From Maricaulis maris (GTDB lineage Bacteria; Pseudomonadota; Alphaproteobacteria; Caulobacterales; Maricaulaceae): 64,000 nucleotides of DNA. Numbering within the stretch: the stretch's first letter is position 1; each line of letters opens with the position of its first letter. Under the pieces are notes generated by a model. The model saw only the letters and a program-made list of their open reading frames with translations. It made no database searches and was not told where the DNA came from. The stretch is from NCBI RefSeq assembly GCF_036322705.1, contig NZ_AP027270.1, positions 924,501 to 988,500 on the forward strand, written 5' to 3'. Below, piece by piece: positions 37,151 through 46,061 of the stretch. The position numbers and the translations under genes are program-made.

Positions 37151-38889
37151 CCGGCCGCTTTCAGGCCCAGCGTGACCCGCATCTCGTCGTCTATGCCGGC
37201 CAGCATGCCCTGGGCAGCTTCATAACCGGCGTCGCGCACTTCCTCGAAACGGTCCCAGGACCGGATATCGACCGAGGTTTCTGGCAGGATCAGCAGATCG
37301 GCCGCCTCGCGCCCGATATCGCGGTGATCGGCGACCCCGATCGTGGCCGCCCGCATCAGGAGCGAGGCGATCGGGGGCGGTGATTTCAGGCCGTGCTTGC
37401 GGACCCACTCGATAAAGCCCGGGGGGTTTTCGAAATCGGCGGGATTGAGGCCCTGGGCCCGCGTCACATCGACGCCAACCACAGCACCACGATGAAAGGC
37501 GCGCATCTCGCGGGCCGGGAAATTGGTGAAGACGGCCCCGTCGACCAGGATCTGGCCATTGACCACCACCGGCGGCAACAGGCCGGGAATGGCGATCGAG
37601 GCGCGCAGGGCATGGCGCAGCGTGCCGGAGCGATGGACTTGCGGCCGACCACTGGCGAGGTTTGAGGACAGGCAGAAATAGGGGCGCACCATCTCCGCGA
37701 TCTCGACATCGCCGAAATGTTCTTCGAGGCGCGCATCGACCTTCTCACCCTTGGCTAGGGAGACCACCGGCAGGGTCCAGTCATCAAGCGGGTTGGACTC
37801 GACAAAGGCCTTGCGAATGCGCCGTTCCAGCTCGTCATCGGACCAGTCGAGCGCGACCCCGGCCGCAATGATGGCGCCCATCGAGGCGCCGCCGACGAAA
37901 TCAAACGGCACGCCCGCTTCGCGCAAGGCCCGGATGGCGCCCATATGGGCATAGGCCCGGGCGCCACCGCCCGACACAACGAGCCCCACCGAACGCCCCG
38001 ACAGCGTGCGTGCGAGCCGGGCGGTGTCGGCGACATGATGATCCTGCCGCCAGTGAAAGACGCGGGCCGCGTCCGCCGCATTGGCCCAGTCCTGGGGCCG
38101 CGAGGCTGCCGTCACCCCGCCGGGGTGCAAGAGGACGACATCGAGTAGTTTCAGTCGCATGGCCGGCGAGGGGTCGTCCGGGAGAAGCGGGGTCGAGGGC
38201 CGCGCATCGGCGCGGGCGAACAGCCACATCCGGTCAGCCCGGCCCATCGCCCGGCGGGCCCAGTTCGGATTGGAGAAGCGCGCGGTCAGCAGGACCACCT
38301 CATGCTTGGCTTCCAGCGCATCGAGCTTCTGGCCGCTCCAGTCGGCACAGTTCTCGTCTGCGATGGCGCAACTGACACCCATCCCGGTCAGGGTCGCGGA
38401 CAATTCCTTGGCGCGATAGTCGAGATCAATCGTCGGCGAGGTACTGATCAGGGCGAAGACCTTGGGCTCCGAGCCCGAGGCGCGCCGCGGCCCGCGCAGC
38501 CGCGTCAGCATCATGCGCGACAATTCCCGCATCAGGCCGGCATGCTTGTTGGTAAGGCGCTCGAAGCTGGCCTTGGGCAGGCGGACGAGCTCGCTGTCGC
38601 GCAGGGCGTAGACGCTGGCCGAGTGCGGGGTCTCGTCGAGCATCGACATCTCGCCGACCGGCTCGCCGGTCCGGATATAGCCGATCAGGTCCGGTCGTCC
38701 CAGCGCGCCATTGCGGAAGGCAGCCAGCGCGCCGGAGCGGACCAGATAGATGGCGTCGGCGTCATCGCCTTCGCGGAAGAGAAGTTTGCCCGCCGGCAGG
38801 CAGAACCACTCGACTTCGTGCTCGACAGCGTCGAGGACCGATTTCTCGACCCGGTTGAGAAAGGGCAGGAAGGAGAGGTTGAGAGGCAT
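37147..38889 (-). CDS. Patatin-like phospholipase with N-terminal cNMP-binding domain
   Basis: A 580-residue protein of the NTE/RssA-like architecture. A cyclic-nucleotide-binding domain covers residues about 5-125 (KLLFREGDDADAIYLVRSG, GEPVGEMSMLD). The patatin domain starts with GGGARAYAHMG (about 307-317), has the nucleophile Ser336 in GGASMGA and the catalytic Asp450 in VDGAVFTN. Members hydrolyse lysophospholipids. A linker of about 170 residues lies between the domains, as in bacterial NTE-like proteins. No ligand for the cNMP domain is evident. Confidence 0.92.
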   Translation of the reverse strand: MPLNLSFLPFLNRVEKSVLDAVEHEVEWFCLPAGKLLFREGDDADAIYLVRSGALAAFRNGALGRPDLIGYIRTGEPVGEMSMLDETPHSASVYALRDSELVRLPKASFERLTNKHAGLMRELSRMMLTRLRGPRRASGSEPKVFALISTSPTIDLDYRAKELSATLTGMGVSCAIADENCADWSGQKLDALEAKHEVVLLTARFSNPNWARRAMGRADRMWLFARADARPSTPLLPDDPSPAMRLKLLDVVLLHPGGVTAASRPQDWANAADAARVFHWRQDHHVADTARLARTLSGRSVGLVVSGGGARAYAHMGAIRALREAGVPFDFVGGASMGAIIAAGVALDWSDDELERRIRKAFVESNPLDDWTLPVVSLAKGEKVDARLEEHFGDVEIAEMVRPYFCLSSNLASGRPQVHRSGTLRHALRASIAIPGLLPPVVVNGQILVDGAVFTNFPAREMRAFHRGAVVGVDVTRAQGLNPADFENPPGFIEWVRKHGLKSPPPIASLLMRAATIGVADHRDIGREAADLLILPETSVDIRSWDRFEEVRDAGYEAAQGMLAGIDDEMRVTLGLKAAG

Positions 38890-39005
38890 GGGAACCGCCA
38901 GCGGCTTGAATCGGCTTCCACTCTAGGGCCGCGCCGGTCGGTTATGAAGAGGGATGAGCGTGCGGTGTGATCCCGCGCCTCAGCGCGGAGGATCGGACGC
39001 CAGGC

Positions 39006-39641
39006 TCAGAAGCGCCGCCGCAGGACCAGATGGCCGACCGGGCGAACCGAGCGCGACTGGGTCTCGCCGACCGCGTCGCCGGCGAGGTCATCCATATCGT
39101 CCAGCAGGGTCGCCTGGGTCCCGGTGTCGGGATCGAACAGGACCAGGCGGTCTTCGCTGGTGTCGCGGAAATAGGCGCCACCTTCCATGGTGATGCTCCA
39201 GGCATCGATGGTCCGCACCGTGATGCCGGCGCCGAAATAGCGCGTCAGGGCGTCGATACTGGAGTGTTTGAGCTCTTCGGAGAGCTCGGCATGGGGAAAG
39301 GCCGCCCAGGCGGGGCCTTCCGCCTGCCGCATCCAGGCCGGGACCGAACGGTCGCCACGCTGCGTCACGGTGCCGGCCGACAGATAGAACTCATCGCCGA
39401 ACGGATAGATGTCCACCTGGCCCGACAGGGCAGCAATATCGGACGTGTCGGAGCGTCCGAATTCCAGCAGAACCGGGGTGTTCGAAGTCTGCACGGTGTT
39501 AACCCGCCAGCGCATGGGCATGGCGCTGTCAGCTTCGGTGATTCCCGCGATCCAGGCCGCCGAATCATTCGGCTGCCGGGCTTCCGCCTCTGTGGCCACA
39601 ATCGTAAAAAGCGTTGCAGTAACAAGACTTTGCAGGCGCAT
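39006..39641 (-). CDS. Probable outer-membrane or exported protein
   Basis: A 211-residue protein with a signal peptide (MRLQSLVTATLFTIVATEAEA) and a C-terminus ending in a beta-strand with terminal Phe (GHLVLRRRF), which is an outer-membrane barrel signature. The Met at 39641 follows GGAGG; the earlier in-frame Met at 39671 is less likely. The mature part alternates hydrophobic and polar residues as in beta-strands. Family not recognised. It is 30 bases downstream of the DUF5694 gene and may share its transcript. Confidence 0.7.
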   Translation of the reverse strand: MRLQSLVTATLFTIVATEAEARQPNDSAAWIAGITEADSAMPMRWRVNTVQTSNTPVLLEFGRSDTSDIAALSGQVDIYPFGDEFYLSAGTVTQRGDRSVPAWMRQAEGPAWAAFPHAELSEELKHSSIDALTRYFGAGITVRTIDAWSITMEGGAYFRDTSEDRLVLFDPDTGTQATLLDDMDDLAGDAVGETQSRSVRPVGHLVLRRRF

Positions 39642-39670
39642 AAACACCTCCGACCCTAATCGAACCAACA

Positions 39671-40690
39671 TTACCGCAAAGCGGCTTCAGTCCCCACAAG
39701 GGTGCGAGCGAGTCCTGAATCATGTCTTAACCGGTGTCGCGCGTCATTAAGAATTACGACCGGCGTTTCGATCCGCCAACCATACGCGCTCCGCACCTCA
39801 AAACCAAGATAATCGCGGCCCGGGCCATACGGTCCGGATGACCTGTGCTTGGGCATGACACCGACCAGCTGCTCGGTCCCGAGATAATCGAGCGAATCCA
39901 CCCAGACCAGATTGGGGGCCTCGTCGACGAACTGGTCCAGCAAGGCCTTGTGCCCGGCCCCGTAGAGCACCAGCACGCGTTCGCCGGGTTCCGCAATCCG
40001 CGCGACATTGGCGAAGATTTCCAGATTGCGGCCCCACCAGCGGGTCATCTCGCGAGCGCCCGCGGGGTCGTCGATGCCGCCCATCTGGGCCAGGAGGAGG
40101 TAGAGATTGTGATACTCCTTGGTCTCGGCGGAGTTTTCCGTAATCAGGCGCTCGAGAATGCTGCGATCGAGCGAATCCATTGCGGACATATAGGTCTGAA
40201 CCTCGCCGATATATTGCTCCCACTGCCCCAGCAGGCGTGTCTGGCCGGCGGCATTGGCGGCCGACATCATGGCCTCGAAATCCATGCCGCCCTGGGAATC
40301 CACCGCGTACAGGCGCTCATGCCCGAGGCGGGCAGCGAGCCGCATGCCTATCTGCTGGCGTTCATTCACGCCCAGCTCACGCTCGCCCGCGAGGAACTCC
40401 GCGTAGCGGGCGTTGAAGGCGACTTCGTGCTCCGGCATGAGCTCGACCGCGATGCGGGTGGGCGCAAAGGCTTCCAGCCGGTCCAGAACGTCTGCAATTT
40501 CGGCCTGGCGTGTCGGTGCGAGGAAGTCGTCCACCTCCGGATTGATCATGTCCTGGCCACCGCCGGTGAAGTGAAAGGTGCCCAGCACCATGACCTGCCC
40601 TTGAGGCAGCGTATCCGCGTCCTGGGCCTGGCTGGCCGGCGCGAGGCAGACGACGATGGCGAGGCTGATGGCTGTCACGATTGCGCGCAT
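39671..40690 (-). CDS. DUF5694-type secreted protein (TraB-like)
   Basis: A 339-residue exported protein with a signal peptide (MRAIVTAISLAIVVCLAPASQAQ). It has VMVLGTFHFTG, RIAVELMPEH and VLVLYGAGHKALLDQFV, a layout shared by DUF5694 and the wider TraB/ChaN-like group, where the first GT-H and the last GAGH likely bind a metal. Function unknown. The stop overlaps the start of the longer reading of the next gene but not its preferred start. It is divergent from mccB. Confidence 0.82.
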   Translation of the reverse strand: MRAIVTAISLAIVVCLAPASQAQDADTLPQGQVMVLGTFHFTGGGQDMINPEVDDFLAPTRQAEIADVLDRLEAFAPTRIAVELMPEHEVAFNARYAEFLAGERELGVNERQQIGMRLAARLGHERLYAVDSQGGMDFEAMMSAANAAGQTRLLGQWEQYIGEVQTYMSAMDSLDRSILERLITENSAETKEYHNLYLLLAQMGGIDDPAGAREMTRWWGRNLEIFANVARIAEPGERVLVLYGAGHKALLDQFVDEAPNLVWVDSLDYLGTEQLVGVMPKHRSSGPYGPGRDYLGFEVRSAYGWRIETPVVILNDARHRLRHDSGLARTLVGTEAALR

Positions 40691-40820
40691 GATTTTCTCC
40701 CCTGCATGTGCATTCAGGGCATCAGGATGCGACCAGAGCGTGATCTGGATGCATGATTGTTTGCCTTCAACGCAGTCTGCGGGTTAATCAGCCAGCACGA
40801 TTGCAGCTATCGGGGCCTCC

Positions 40821-42428
40821 ATGACCAAGCTCGTTTCCGCGCTCGACACGACCGGCGCCGCGTTTCAGGAAAATGCGGCCGCGATGGATGATCTGGTCGC
40901 TGACCTGCAGGTCCGCACTGCGGCCGCTGCAGTCGGCGGATCCGAACGCTCGCGCGAGAAACACCTGTCCCGCGGCAAGCTTTTGCCGCGCGAGCGGGTC
41001 GAACGCCTGCTCGATCCCGGCTCGCCCTTCCTCGAGATCGGCGCCCTGGCGGCGAACGGCATGTATGAGGGCAATGTCCACGGCGCCGGCATGATTGCCG
41101 GTATCGGGCGTGTTTCCGGGCGAGAGGTGATGGTTGTCTGCAATGATCCGACGATCAAGGGCGGCGCCTACTACCCGATGACGGTGAAGAAGCATTTGCG
41201 GGCGCAGGAAATCGCCATGCAGAACCGGCTGCCCTGCGTCTATCTGGTTGATAGCGGTGGCGCCAACCTGCCGCACCAGGCCGAGGTCTTTCCCGACCGC
41301 GACCATTTCGGCCGTATCTTCTACAACCAGGCCAACATGTCGGCCGAGGGCATTCCCCAGATTGCCGTGGTGATGGGTTCGTGCACGGCCGGCGGCGCCT
41401 ATGTGCCGGCGATGTCGGACGAGACCGTCATCGTGCGCAAGCAAGGCACCATCTTTCTCGCCGGTCCGCCGCTGGTGAAGGCGGCCACGGGCGAGGTTAT
41501 TTCGGCCGAAGATCTCGGCGGTGCCGATGTCCACGCCCGCGTCTCCGGCGTGGCCGATCATTATGCTGCCAATGACGAGCACGCCCTGCACACCGCCCGC
41601 CGGATCGTGGGGACGCTGAACACGGTCAAGCGGGTCGACCTCGATCTCACCGACCCGCGCGAGCCGGCCTATGATCCCGAAGAGCTGGGCGGCGTTGTCC
41701 CGGCTGATATCCGCGCACCCTATGATGTTCGCGAAGTGATCGCGCGTCTGGTCGACGGCTCCGAGTTCGACGAATTCAAGAAACTCTATGGCGAGACCCT
41801 GGTGACCGGCTTTGCGCGCCTCTACGGCATGCCGGTCGGTATCATTGCCAATAACGGCATCCTGTTCTCGGAGAGTGCCCAGAAAGGTGCCCACTTCATC
41901 GAGCTGTGCGCCCAGCGCGGCATCCCGCTGGTCTTCCTGCAAAACATCACCGGCTTCATGGTCGGCTCGAAATACGAGGCTGGCGGCATCGCCAAGGACG
42001 GTGCCAAACTGGTCACCGCGGTCTCGACTTATCGCGGTCCGAAATTCACCGTTATCATTGGCGGCTCCTATGGCGCCGGCAATTACGGCATGTGCGGCCG
42101 CGCCTATTCCCCGCGCTTCCTCTTCATGTGGCCCAATGCCCGCATTTCGGTGATGGGCGGCGAGCAGGCGGCCGCGGTGCTGGCGACCGTCAAGCGCGAC
42201 GGCATGGAAGCCCGCGGCGAGGACTGGTCGCTGGAAGAGGAAGCCGCCTTCAAGGCGCCGGTACGCGAGGCCTATGAGGCCGAAGGTAATCCTTATTTCT
42301 CGACCGCGCGGATGTGGGATGACGGGATCATCGCCCCGGCCGACACGCGCCGCGTGCTGGGCCTGTCCCTGTCCGCCGCCCTCAACGCCCCGATCGAGAA
42401 GACGAAGTTCGGCATTTTCCGGATGTAG
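40821..42428 (+). CDS. mccB: Methylcrotonyl-CoA carboxylase carboxyltransferase subunit
   Basis: The non-biotin subunit that carboxylates 3-methylcrotonyl-CoA to 3-methylglutaconyl-CoA in leucine breakdown (also called LiuB). 535 residues, longer than PCC beta. Hallmarks of the MCC type are [20 protein letters not shown], the segment [29 protein letters not shown], and [20 protein letters not shown]. It continues the leucine pathway after ivd and pairs with mccA at 46 kb. Confidence 0.96.
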   Translation: MTKLVSALDTTGAAFQENAAAMDDLVADLQVRTAAAAVGGSERSREKHLSRGKLLPRERVERLLDPGSPFLEIGALAANGMYEGNVHGAGMIAGIGRVSGREVMVVCNDPTIKGGAYYPMTVKKHLRAQEIAMQNRLPCVYLVDSGGANLPHQAEVFPDRDHFGRIFYNQANMSAEGIPQIAVVMGSCTAGGAYVPAMSDETVIVRKQGTIFLAGPPLVKAATGEVISAEDLGGADVHARVSGVADHYAANDEHALHTARRIVGTLNTVKRVDLDLTDPREPAYDPEELGGVVPADIRAPYDVREVIARLVDGSEFDEFKKLYGETLVTGFARLYGMPVGIIANNGILFSESAQKGAHFIELCAQRGIPLVFLQNITGFMVGSKYEAGGIAKDGAKLVTAVSTYRGPKFTVIIGGSYGAGNYGMCGRAYSPRFLFMWPNARISVMGGEQAAAVLATVKRDGMEARGEDWSLEEEAAFKAPVREAYEAEGNPYFSTARMWDDGIIAPADTRRVLGLSLSAALNAPIEKTKFGIFRM

Positions 42429-42490
42429 ACGACCGGCCGGCGATCCGATCGGCCGATGCCAGCGTAGATTCTCCCAGAAGGAGAACATCC

Positions 42491-43132
42491 ATGGCCCTGG
42501 CCCGATTGTCTGCGCTCGCCCTGTCTGTCATTACCCTGGGCATGAGTGCTCCAGCCCAGGCGGCCGACGAGCCGCCACATACCGTCGTCATGCGCGATGG
42601 CGCCATCGAGATACGGGACTATGCGCCCCAGATCGCGGCCGAGGTCGAGGTTGACGGTTCCATGTCGCGAGCCGGCAATTCGGGCTTTCGCCCGCTCGCG
42701 GGCTATATCTTCGGCGGCAATACCGCGCGCGACGGTGAGGGCTCTTCGGAAATCGCCATGACAACCCCGGTGACCCAGACCCGGTCGCAGGAGATCGCCA
42801 TGACGTCGCCGGTGACCCAGTCCATGCAAACGGGTGGCAGCTGGCGCGTGGCCTTTATCATGCCGACGGAATGGACCATGGAGACCCTGCCGGTCCCCAA
42901 CGACCCGCGGGTTACGCTGACCGAGATTCCGGCACGACGGATGGCGGTCATTCGCTTCTCCGGTGGTCCGTCAGACGCGCGCTTTGCCGAGAAGGCCGAC
43001 GAGCTCACCGCCTATCTGGCCGAGCATGGTCACGAAATGCTGGGTGCGCCCGTCTATGCCCGCTACGACCCGCCCTGGGTCCCGACCCCGTTCCGTCGCA
43101 ATGAAGTGATGATCGAGATCGCTTCGGACTAA
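42491..43132 (+). CDS. SOUL-family heme-binding-like protein
   Basis: A 213-residue exported protein with a signal peptide (MALARLSALALSVITLGMSAPAQA). The SOUL fold is shown by MRDGAIEIRDYAPQIAAEVEV, FRPLAGYIFGGN, the pair SSEIAMTTPVTQ and QEIAMTSPVTQ, and VYARYDPPWVPTPFRRNEVMIEI. SOUL proteins bind heme or related tetrapyrroles loosely; a heme ligand His is not obvious. AGAAGGAGA precedes the ATG. It sits between mccB and the rest of the liu genes. Confidence 0.92.
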   Translation: MALARLSALALSVITLGMSAPAQAADEPPHTVVMRDGAIEIRDYAPQIAAEVEVDGSMSRAGNSGFRPLAGYIFGGNTARDGEGSSEIAMTTPVTQTRSQEIAMTSPVTQSMQTGGSWRVAFIMPTEWTMETLPVPNDPRVTLTEIPARRMAVIRFSGGPSDARFAEKADELTAYLAEHGHEMLGAPVYARYDPPWVPTPFRRNEVMIEIASD

Positions 43133-43306
43133 GTGCCAGGCCGGCTGTGGCTGCTGTCCGATCTCAGACCCAGCTGTCGCCGATGCGCTTGCCCGGGCTG
43201 CGCGGGATTCGCTCGGGGCGCCGGGGTGACAAATCGGTAATTCCGTTCAATGCTCTTGCCCTGTAGCGACACTGCCATCCCAGTGAAGGGGCGGCGAGGG
43301 GGTGGT

Positions 43307-43627
43307 ATGCCGGAATTTGTGGAACAATTTCTCAGCTTTGCCCGCGAGGGGTTCGCTGAGGTCAATGCGCTGCTCGGCCTGATCATTGCGGCCGTTTCAA
43401 CCCTTTTGCTGCGGCAATGGACCCGTTTGCCGTTCATGGCGGCCGGTGCCACCATCGCGCATCTGGTCATCGAGTGGATCGCGCCGGTGGTGGCCGAGGT
43501 TGGCGGGTTCAGCCTGCCGCCGCTGCTGGAGGCGCATTTCTGGCGCGAGGCGGCCGTGCTTTTTGTGGGCTATTTCGTCGTGATCGGAATTCTCTTCGCG
43601 ATCAAGCGTGTGGTCACAAAAAGTTAA
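43307..43627 (+). CDS. Small membrane protein, paralogue A
   Basis: A 106-residue protein with three membrane helices. The ATG at 43307 follows GAGGGGGTG. The middle helix carries a histidine (ATIAHLVIEWIAP), followed by a short loop and a last helix ending GYFVVIGILFAIKRVV. The next gene (43749) has the same plan: IIHIIVDVVMP and GYFVAIIILSIIKGLV at matching positions. Function unknown. Confidence 0.72.
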   Translation: MPEFVEQFLSFAREGFAEVNALLGLIIAAVSTLLLRQWTRLPFMAAGATIAHLVIEWIAPVVAEVGGFSLPPLLEAHFWREAAVLFVGYFVVIGILFAIKRVVTKS

Positions 43628-43748
43628 TAAAACTCGCCTCTGAGGAGAACCCGCTTTTCAAAGTGAAAAATTAAAGAGATCGTTAACACCGTGCACCTGT
43701 CTTGGGGTAAGCTAGGGGCAGCGTTTTTTGGCGGAAGGGGACCGCATA

Positions 43749-44141
43749 ATGGAATTTATCGATCAGATCATGGGCTATATCCAGCCCGCTATTGATTTCT
43801 TCATGCCGGGCCTGCTGGCGAATGCGGGTGACGGCACGGTCGTGAACTGGATGCCGCTGGGTATCCAGATGGGCGTTATTGCGCTTGTTTTGGCGCTTCT
43901 CATGCGTGAATTCGGGGCCATCCTGATCTTCACCGTGGTCGGCGTGATCATTCACATCATCGTCGATGTGGTGATGCCGATGGTGCGCGGCGGTGGTGCC
44001 GGCGATTTCGACATCATGGCGTTCGGTCAGCTGTTCACACAGACACCCTATCAGCTCTATCTCGGCGCGCTGGCGATCGGCTATTTCGTGGCCATCATCA
44101 TCCTGTCGATTATCAAGGGCCTGGTCTTCCGCGGCGACTGA
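43749..44141 (+). CDS. Small membrane protein, paralogue B
   Basis: A 130-residue protein with three helices, related to the previous gene by the conserved histidine-containing helix (VIIHIIVDVVMPMV) and last helix (GYFVAIIILSIIKG), with a longer periplasmic-type loop (GGGAGDFDIMAFGQLFTQTPYQ). The ATG at 43749 has AAGGGG at 43736. The 121-base gap before it contains TTAA-8-TTAAC, which is one base off a CtrA site. An intrinsic terminator follows. Confidence 0.72.
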   Translation: MEFIDQIMGYIQPAIDFFMPGLLANAGDGTVVNWMPLGIQMGVIALVLALLMREFGAILIFTVVGVIIHIIVDVVMPMVRGGGAGDFDIMAFGQLFTQTPYQLYLGALAIGYFVAIIILSIIKGLVFRGD

Positions 44142-44203
44142 CCGCGGCGAGGGACTGATACCCGTCCGGAACCGTTTGGGGCGGGGCCGGGCCGGAGGAA
44201 TTG

Positions 44204-44237
44204 CGGGCTGCCGGGATACCGGCGGCCCGTTTTCTTT
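44204..44237 (+). terminator. Intrinsic terminator after the small membrane gene pair
   Basis: An 11-bp stem with one T-G pair (44204-44214 with 44219-44229), a four-base GATA loop and TTTTCTTT. Confidence 0.8.
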
Positions 44238-44377
44238 GCGCCTCTGCGACCGGCATCGGTCGGCGCTTCGCCGGTGCCGGGTTGCGACGAGAATGACCTC
44301 CCGACTTGTTGCTGCCGCCCGAGAGGACTAAGCCTAGGGGATTGAATTCATGTGTTCGCGACCCCGTGGAGACCGCC

Positions 44378-45172
44378 ATGTCCGATGCCCCCGTCCTGCT
44401 TGATGTCAGCCCGGCCGGTGTGGCCGTGGTCACGCTCAACCGTCCCGACAAGCACAATGCCTTCAATGCCGAGGTGATCGCCCAGCTGTCCGACACGTTC
44501 GAGACCCTGCGCGCCAATGGCGATGAGGTCCGGATCGTCTTCCTGCGTGGCAATGGCGGCAGCTTTTCGGCGGGCGCCGATCTCGACTGGATGAAGGCGG
44601 CGGCGCATTACACCGAGGCCGACAATGAAGAGGATGCGATGGCGCTCGCCACCATGCTCAAGCGGCTCTACGACCTGCCGCAACTCACCGTCGCCCTGGT
44701 CCAGGGCGCGGCGATGGGCGGCGGTGCCGGCCTGCTGGCCGCCTGCGATGTCGGGATTGTCATGAAGGACGCCAAGATCCGCTTCTCCGAAGTCCGCCTC
44801 GGCCTGACCCCGGCGACCATCTCGCCCTTCGTCATCCGCGCCATCGGCCCGCGCTGGGCGCGCGCCCTGTTTGCCTCGGGTGAAGGCTTTGATGGTACCT
44901 TCGCGCACCAGATCGGTCTCGCCCAATATGTCGTCGAGAATGAGGACGAGATGGCACTGATGGAAGAACATCTCGCCAAGCTGGCTTTTTCGGCAGCGCC
45001 GGGCGCCGTCGCCGATGCCAAGAAGCTGGTCGATGATGTGACCGATCAGGAGATCAATCACGGTCTCGCCGTCCATACCGCCAAGGCGATCGCCCGCCGC
45101 CGCGCCTCGGATGAGGGCAAGGAAGGTCTCAGCGCCTTCCTGGAGCGCCGCAAGCCGAGCTGGGCGGAGTAG
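44378..45172 (+). CDS. liuC: Methylglutaconyl-CoA hydratase / enoyl-CoA hydratase
   Basis: A crotonase-fold hydratase that, by context, adds water to 3-methylglutaconyl-CoA in leucine breakdown. 264 residues from the Met at 44378. Signatures: VVTLNRPDKHNAFNAEV, SFSAGADLDWMK (oxyanion hole glycine), QGAAMGGGAGLLAACDVGIV and FSEVRLGLTPATISPFV with the glutamate at the hydratase position. Located between mccB and mccA, as in liu clusters. Generic enoyl-CoA hydratase cannot be excluded. Confidence 0.9.
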   Translation: MSDAPVLLDVSPAGVAVVTLNRPDKHNAFNAEVIAQLSDTFETLRANGDEVRIVFLRGNGGSFSAGADLDWMKAAAHYTEADNEEDAMALATMLKRLYDLPQLTVALVQGAAMGGGAGLLAACDVGIVMKDAKIRFSEVRLGLTPATISPFVIRAIGPRWARALFASGEGFDGTFAHQIGLAQYVVENEDEMALMEEHLAKLAFSAAPGAVADAKKLVDDVTDQEINHGLAVHTAKAIARRRASDEGKEGLSAFLERRKPSWAE

Positions 45173-45178
45173 GGGCGT

Positions 45179-46054
45179 CTGACCGGGAGAGCCGATCCGC
45201 GCGCCTGGCTGCACGCCCGGCGCGCCGCGCTGCGGGCCTGGTGGGTCCGCGGGCCGTGGACACTGGCGGTTTTCGAGTTTGTCAGCTTCGGCATCAAGCA
45301 AGCCTGGGCCTGCCTGTTCGGTGGGCTGATGCTGGCCATGCTGGTCGCGACCTGGCTCTGGTATCCCGAGACCGCCCCGCTGGCGCGCTATGACGCGATC
45401 ACCCTGTTTGCCATCCTGATCCAGGTCGCCCTGCTGGTCACCCGGCTGGAGACGTTGGAAGAGGCGCGGGTGATTGCCGTCTTCCATGTTGTCGGCACGG
45501 TGATGGAAATCTTCAAGACGGCGGCCGGCAGCTGGGTCTATCCCGAGGAGAGCCTGCTGCGCATTGCCGGCGTGCCGCTGTTCTCCGGCTTCATGTATGC
45601 GGCGGTCGGATCCTACATCGCGCGGGTCTGGCGCATCTTCGATTTCCGATTCGACCGCTTTCCGAATCTATGGCTGCAATTCGCTTTGGCGACAGCGGTT
45701 TATATCAATTTCTTCACGCATCATTTCGGGCCCGATATCCGGCTTTTCCTGTTCGTCGCGACCGCTTTCATCTATGGCCGCTGTGTGATCTGGTTCCGGC
45801 CCGACGAGGCCTACCGGCCGATGCCGCTGGTGGTTGGTTTCGGACTGGTCGCGCTGTTCATCTGGTTCGCCGAGAATCTGGGCACCCTGGCCCGTGCCTG
45901 GTCCTATCCGGGGCAGGAGGCGGACTGGCACATGGTGTCGCTGGCCAAGCTGGGCAGCTGGTACCTTCTGATGATCATCAGTTTCGTCCTCGTGGCCGCT
46001 GTGCAATACCGACGCAAAGACCCATCACGGGACGACACCAGACCACGGGGATGA
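45179..46054 (+). CDS. DUF817 membrane protein
   Basis: A polytopic membrane protein of family DUF817 (about eight helices). Recognised from the segments FGIKQAWACLFGGLML, EIFKTAAGSWVYPEESLLRIAGVPLFSGFMYA and IARVWRIFDFRFDRFP. The first ATG in frame is at 45329, but the conserved FGIKQAWACLFGG precedes it with no stop back to the liuC stop at 45170. The only usable start is a CTG at 45179, next to GGAGTAGG. That gives 291 residues, closer to the family length than 241. The start is inference; the minimum gene is 45329-46054. Confidence 0.75.
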   Translation: MTGRADPRAWLHARRAALRAWWVRGPWTLAVFEFVSFGIKQAWACLFGGLMLAMLVATWLWYPETAPLARYDAITLFAILIQVALLVTRLETLEEARVIAVFHVVGTVMEIFKTAAGSWVYPEESLLRIAGVPLFSGFMYAAVGSYIARVWRIFDFRFDRFPNLWLQFALATAVYINFFTHHFGPDIRLFLFVATAFIYGRCVIWFRPDEAYRPMPLVVGFGLVALFIWFAENLGTLARAWSYPGQEADWHMVSLAKLGSWYLLMIISFVLVAAVQYRRKDPSRDDTRPRG

Positions 46055-46061
46055 CAGGCTC

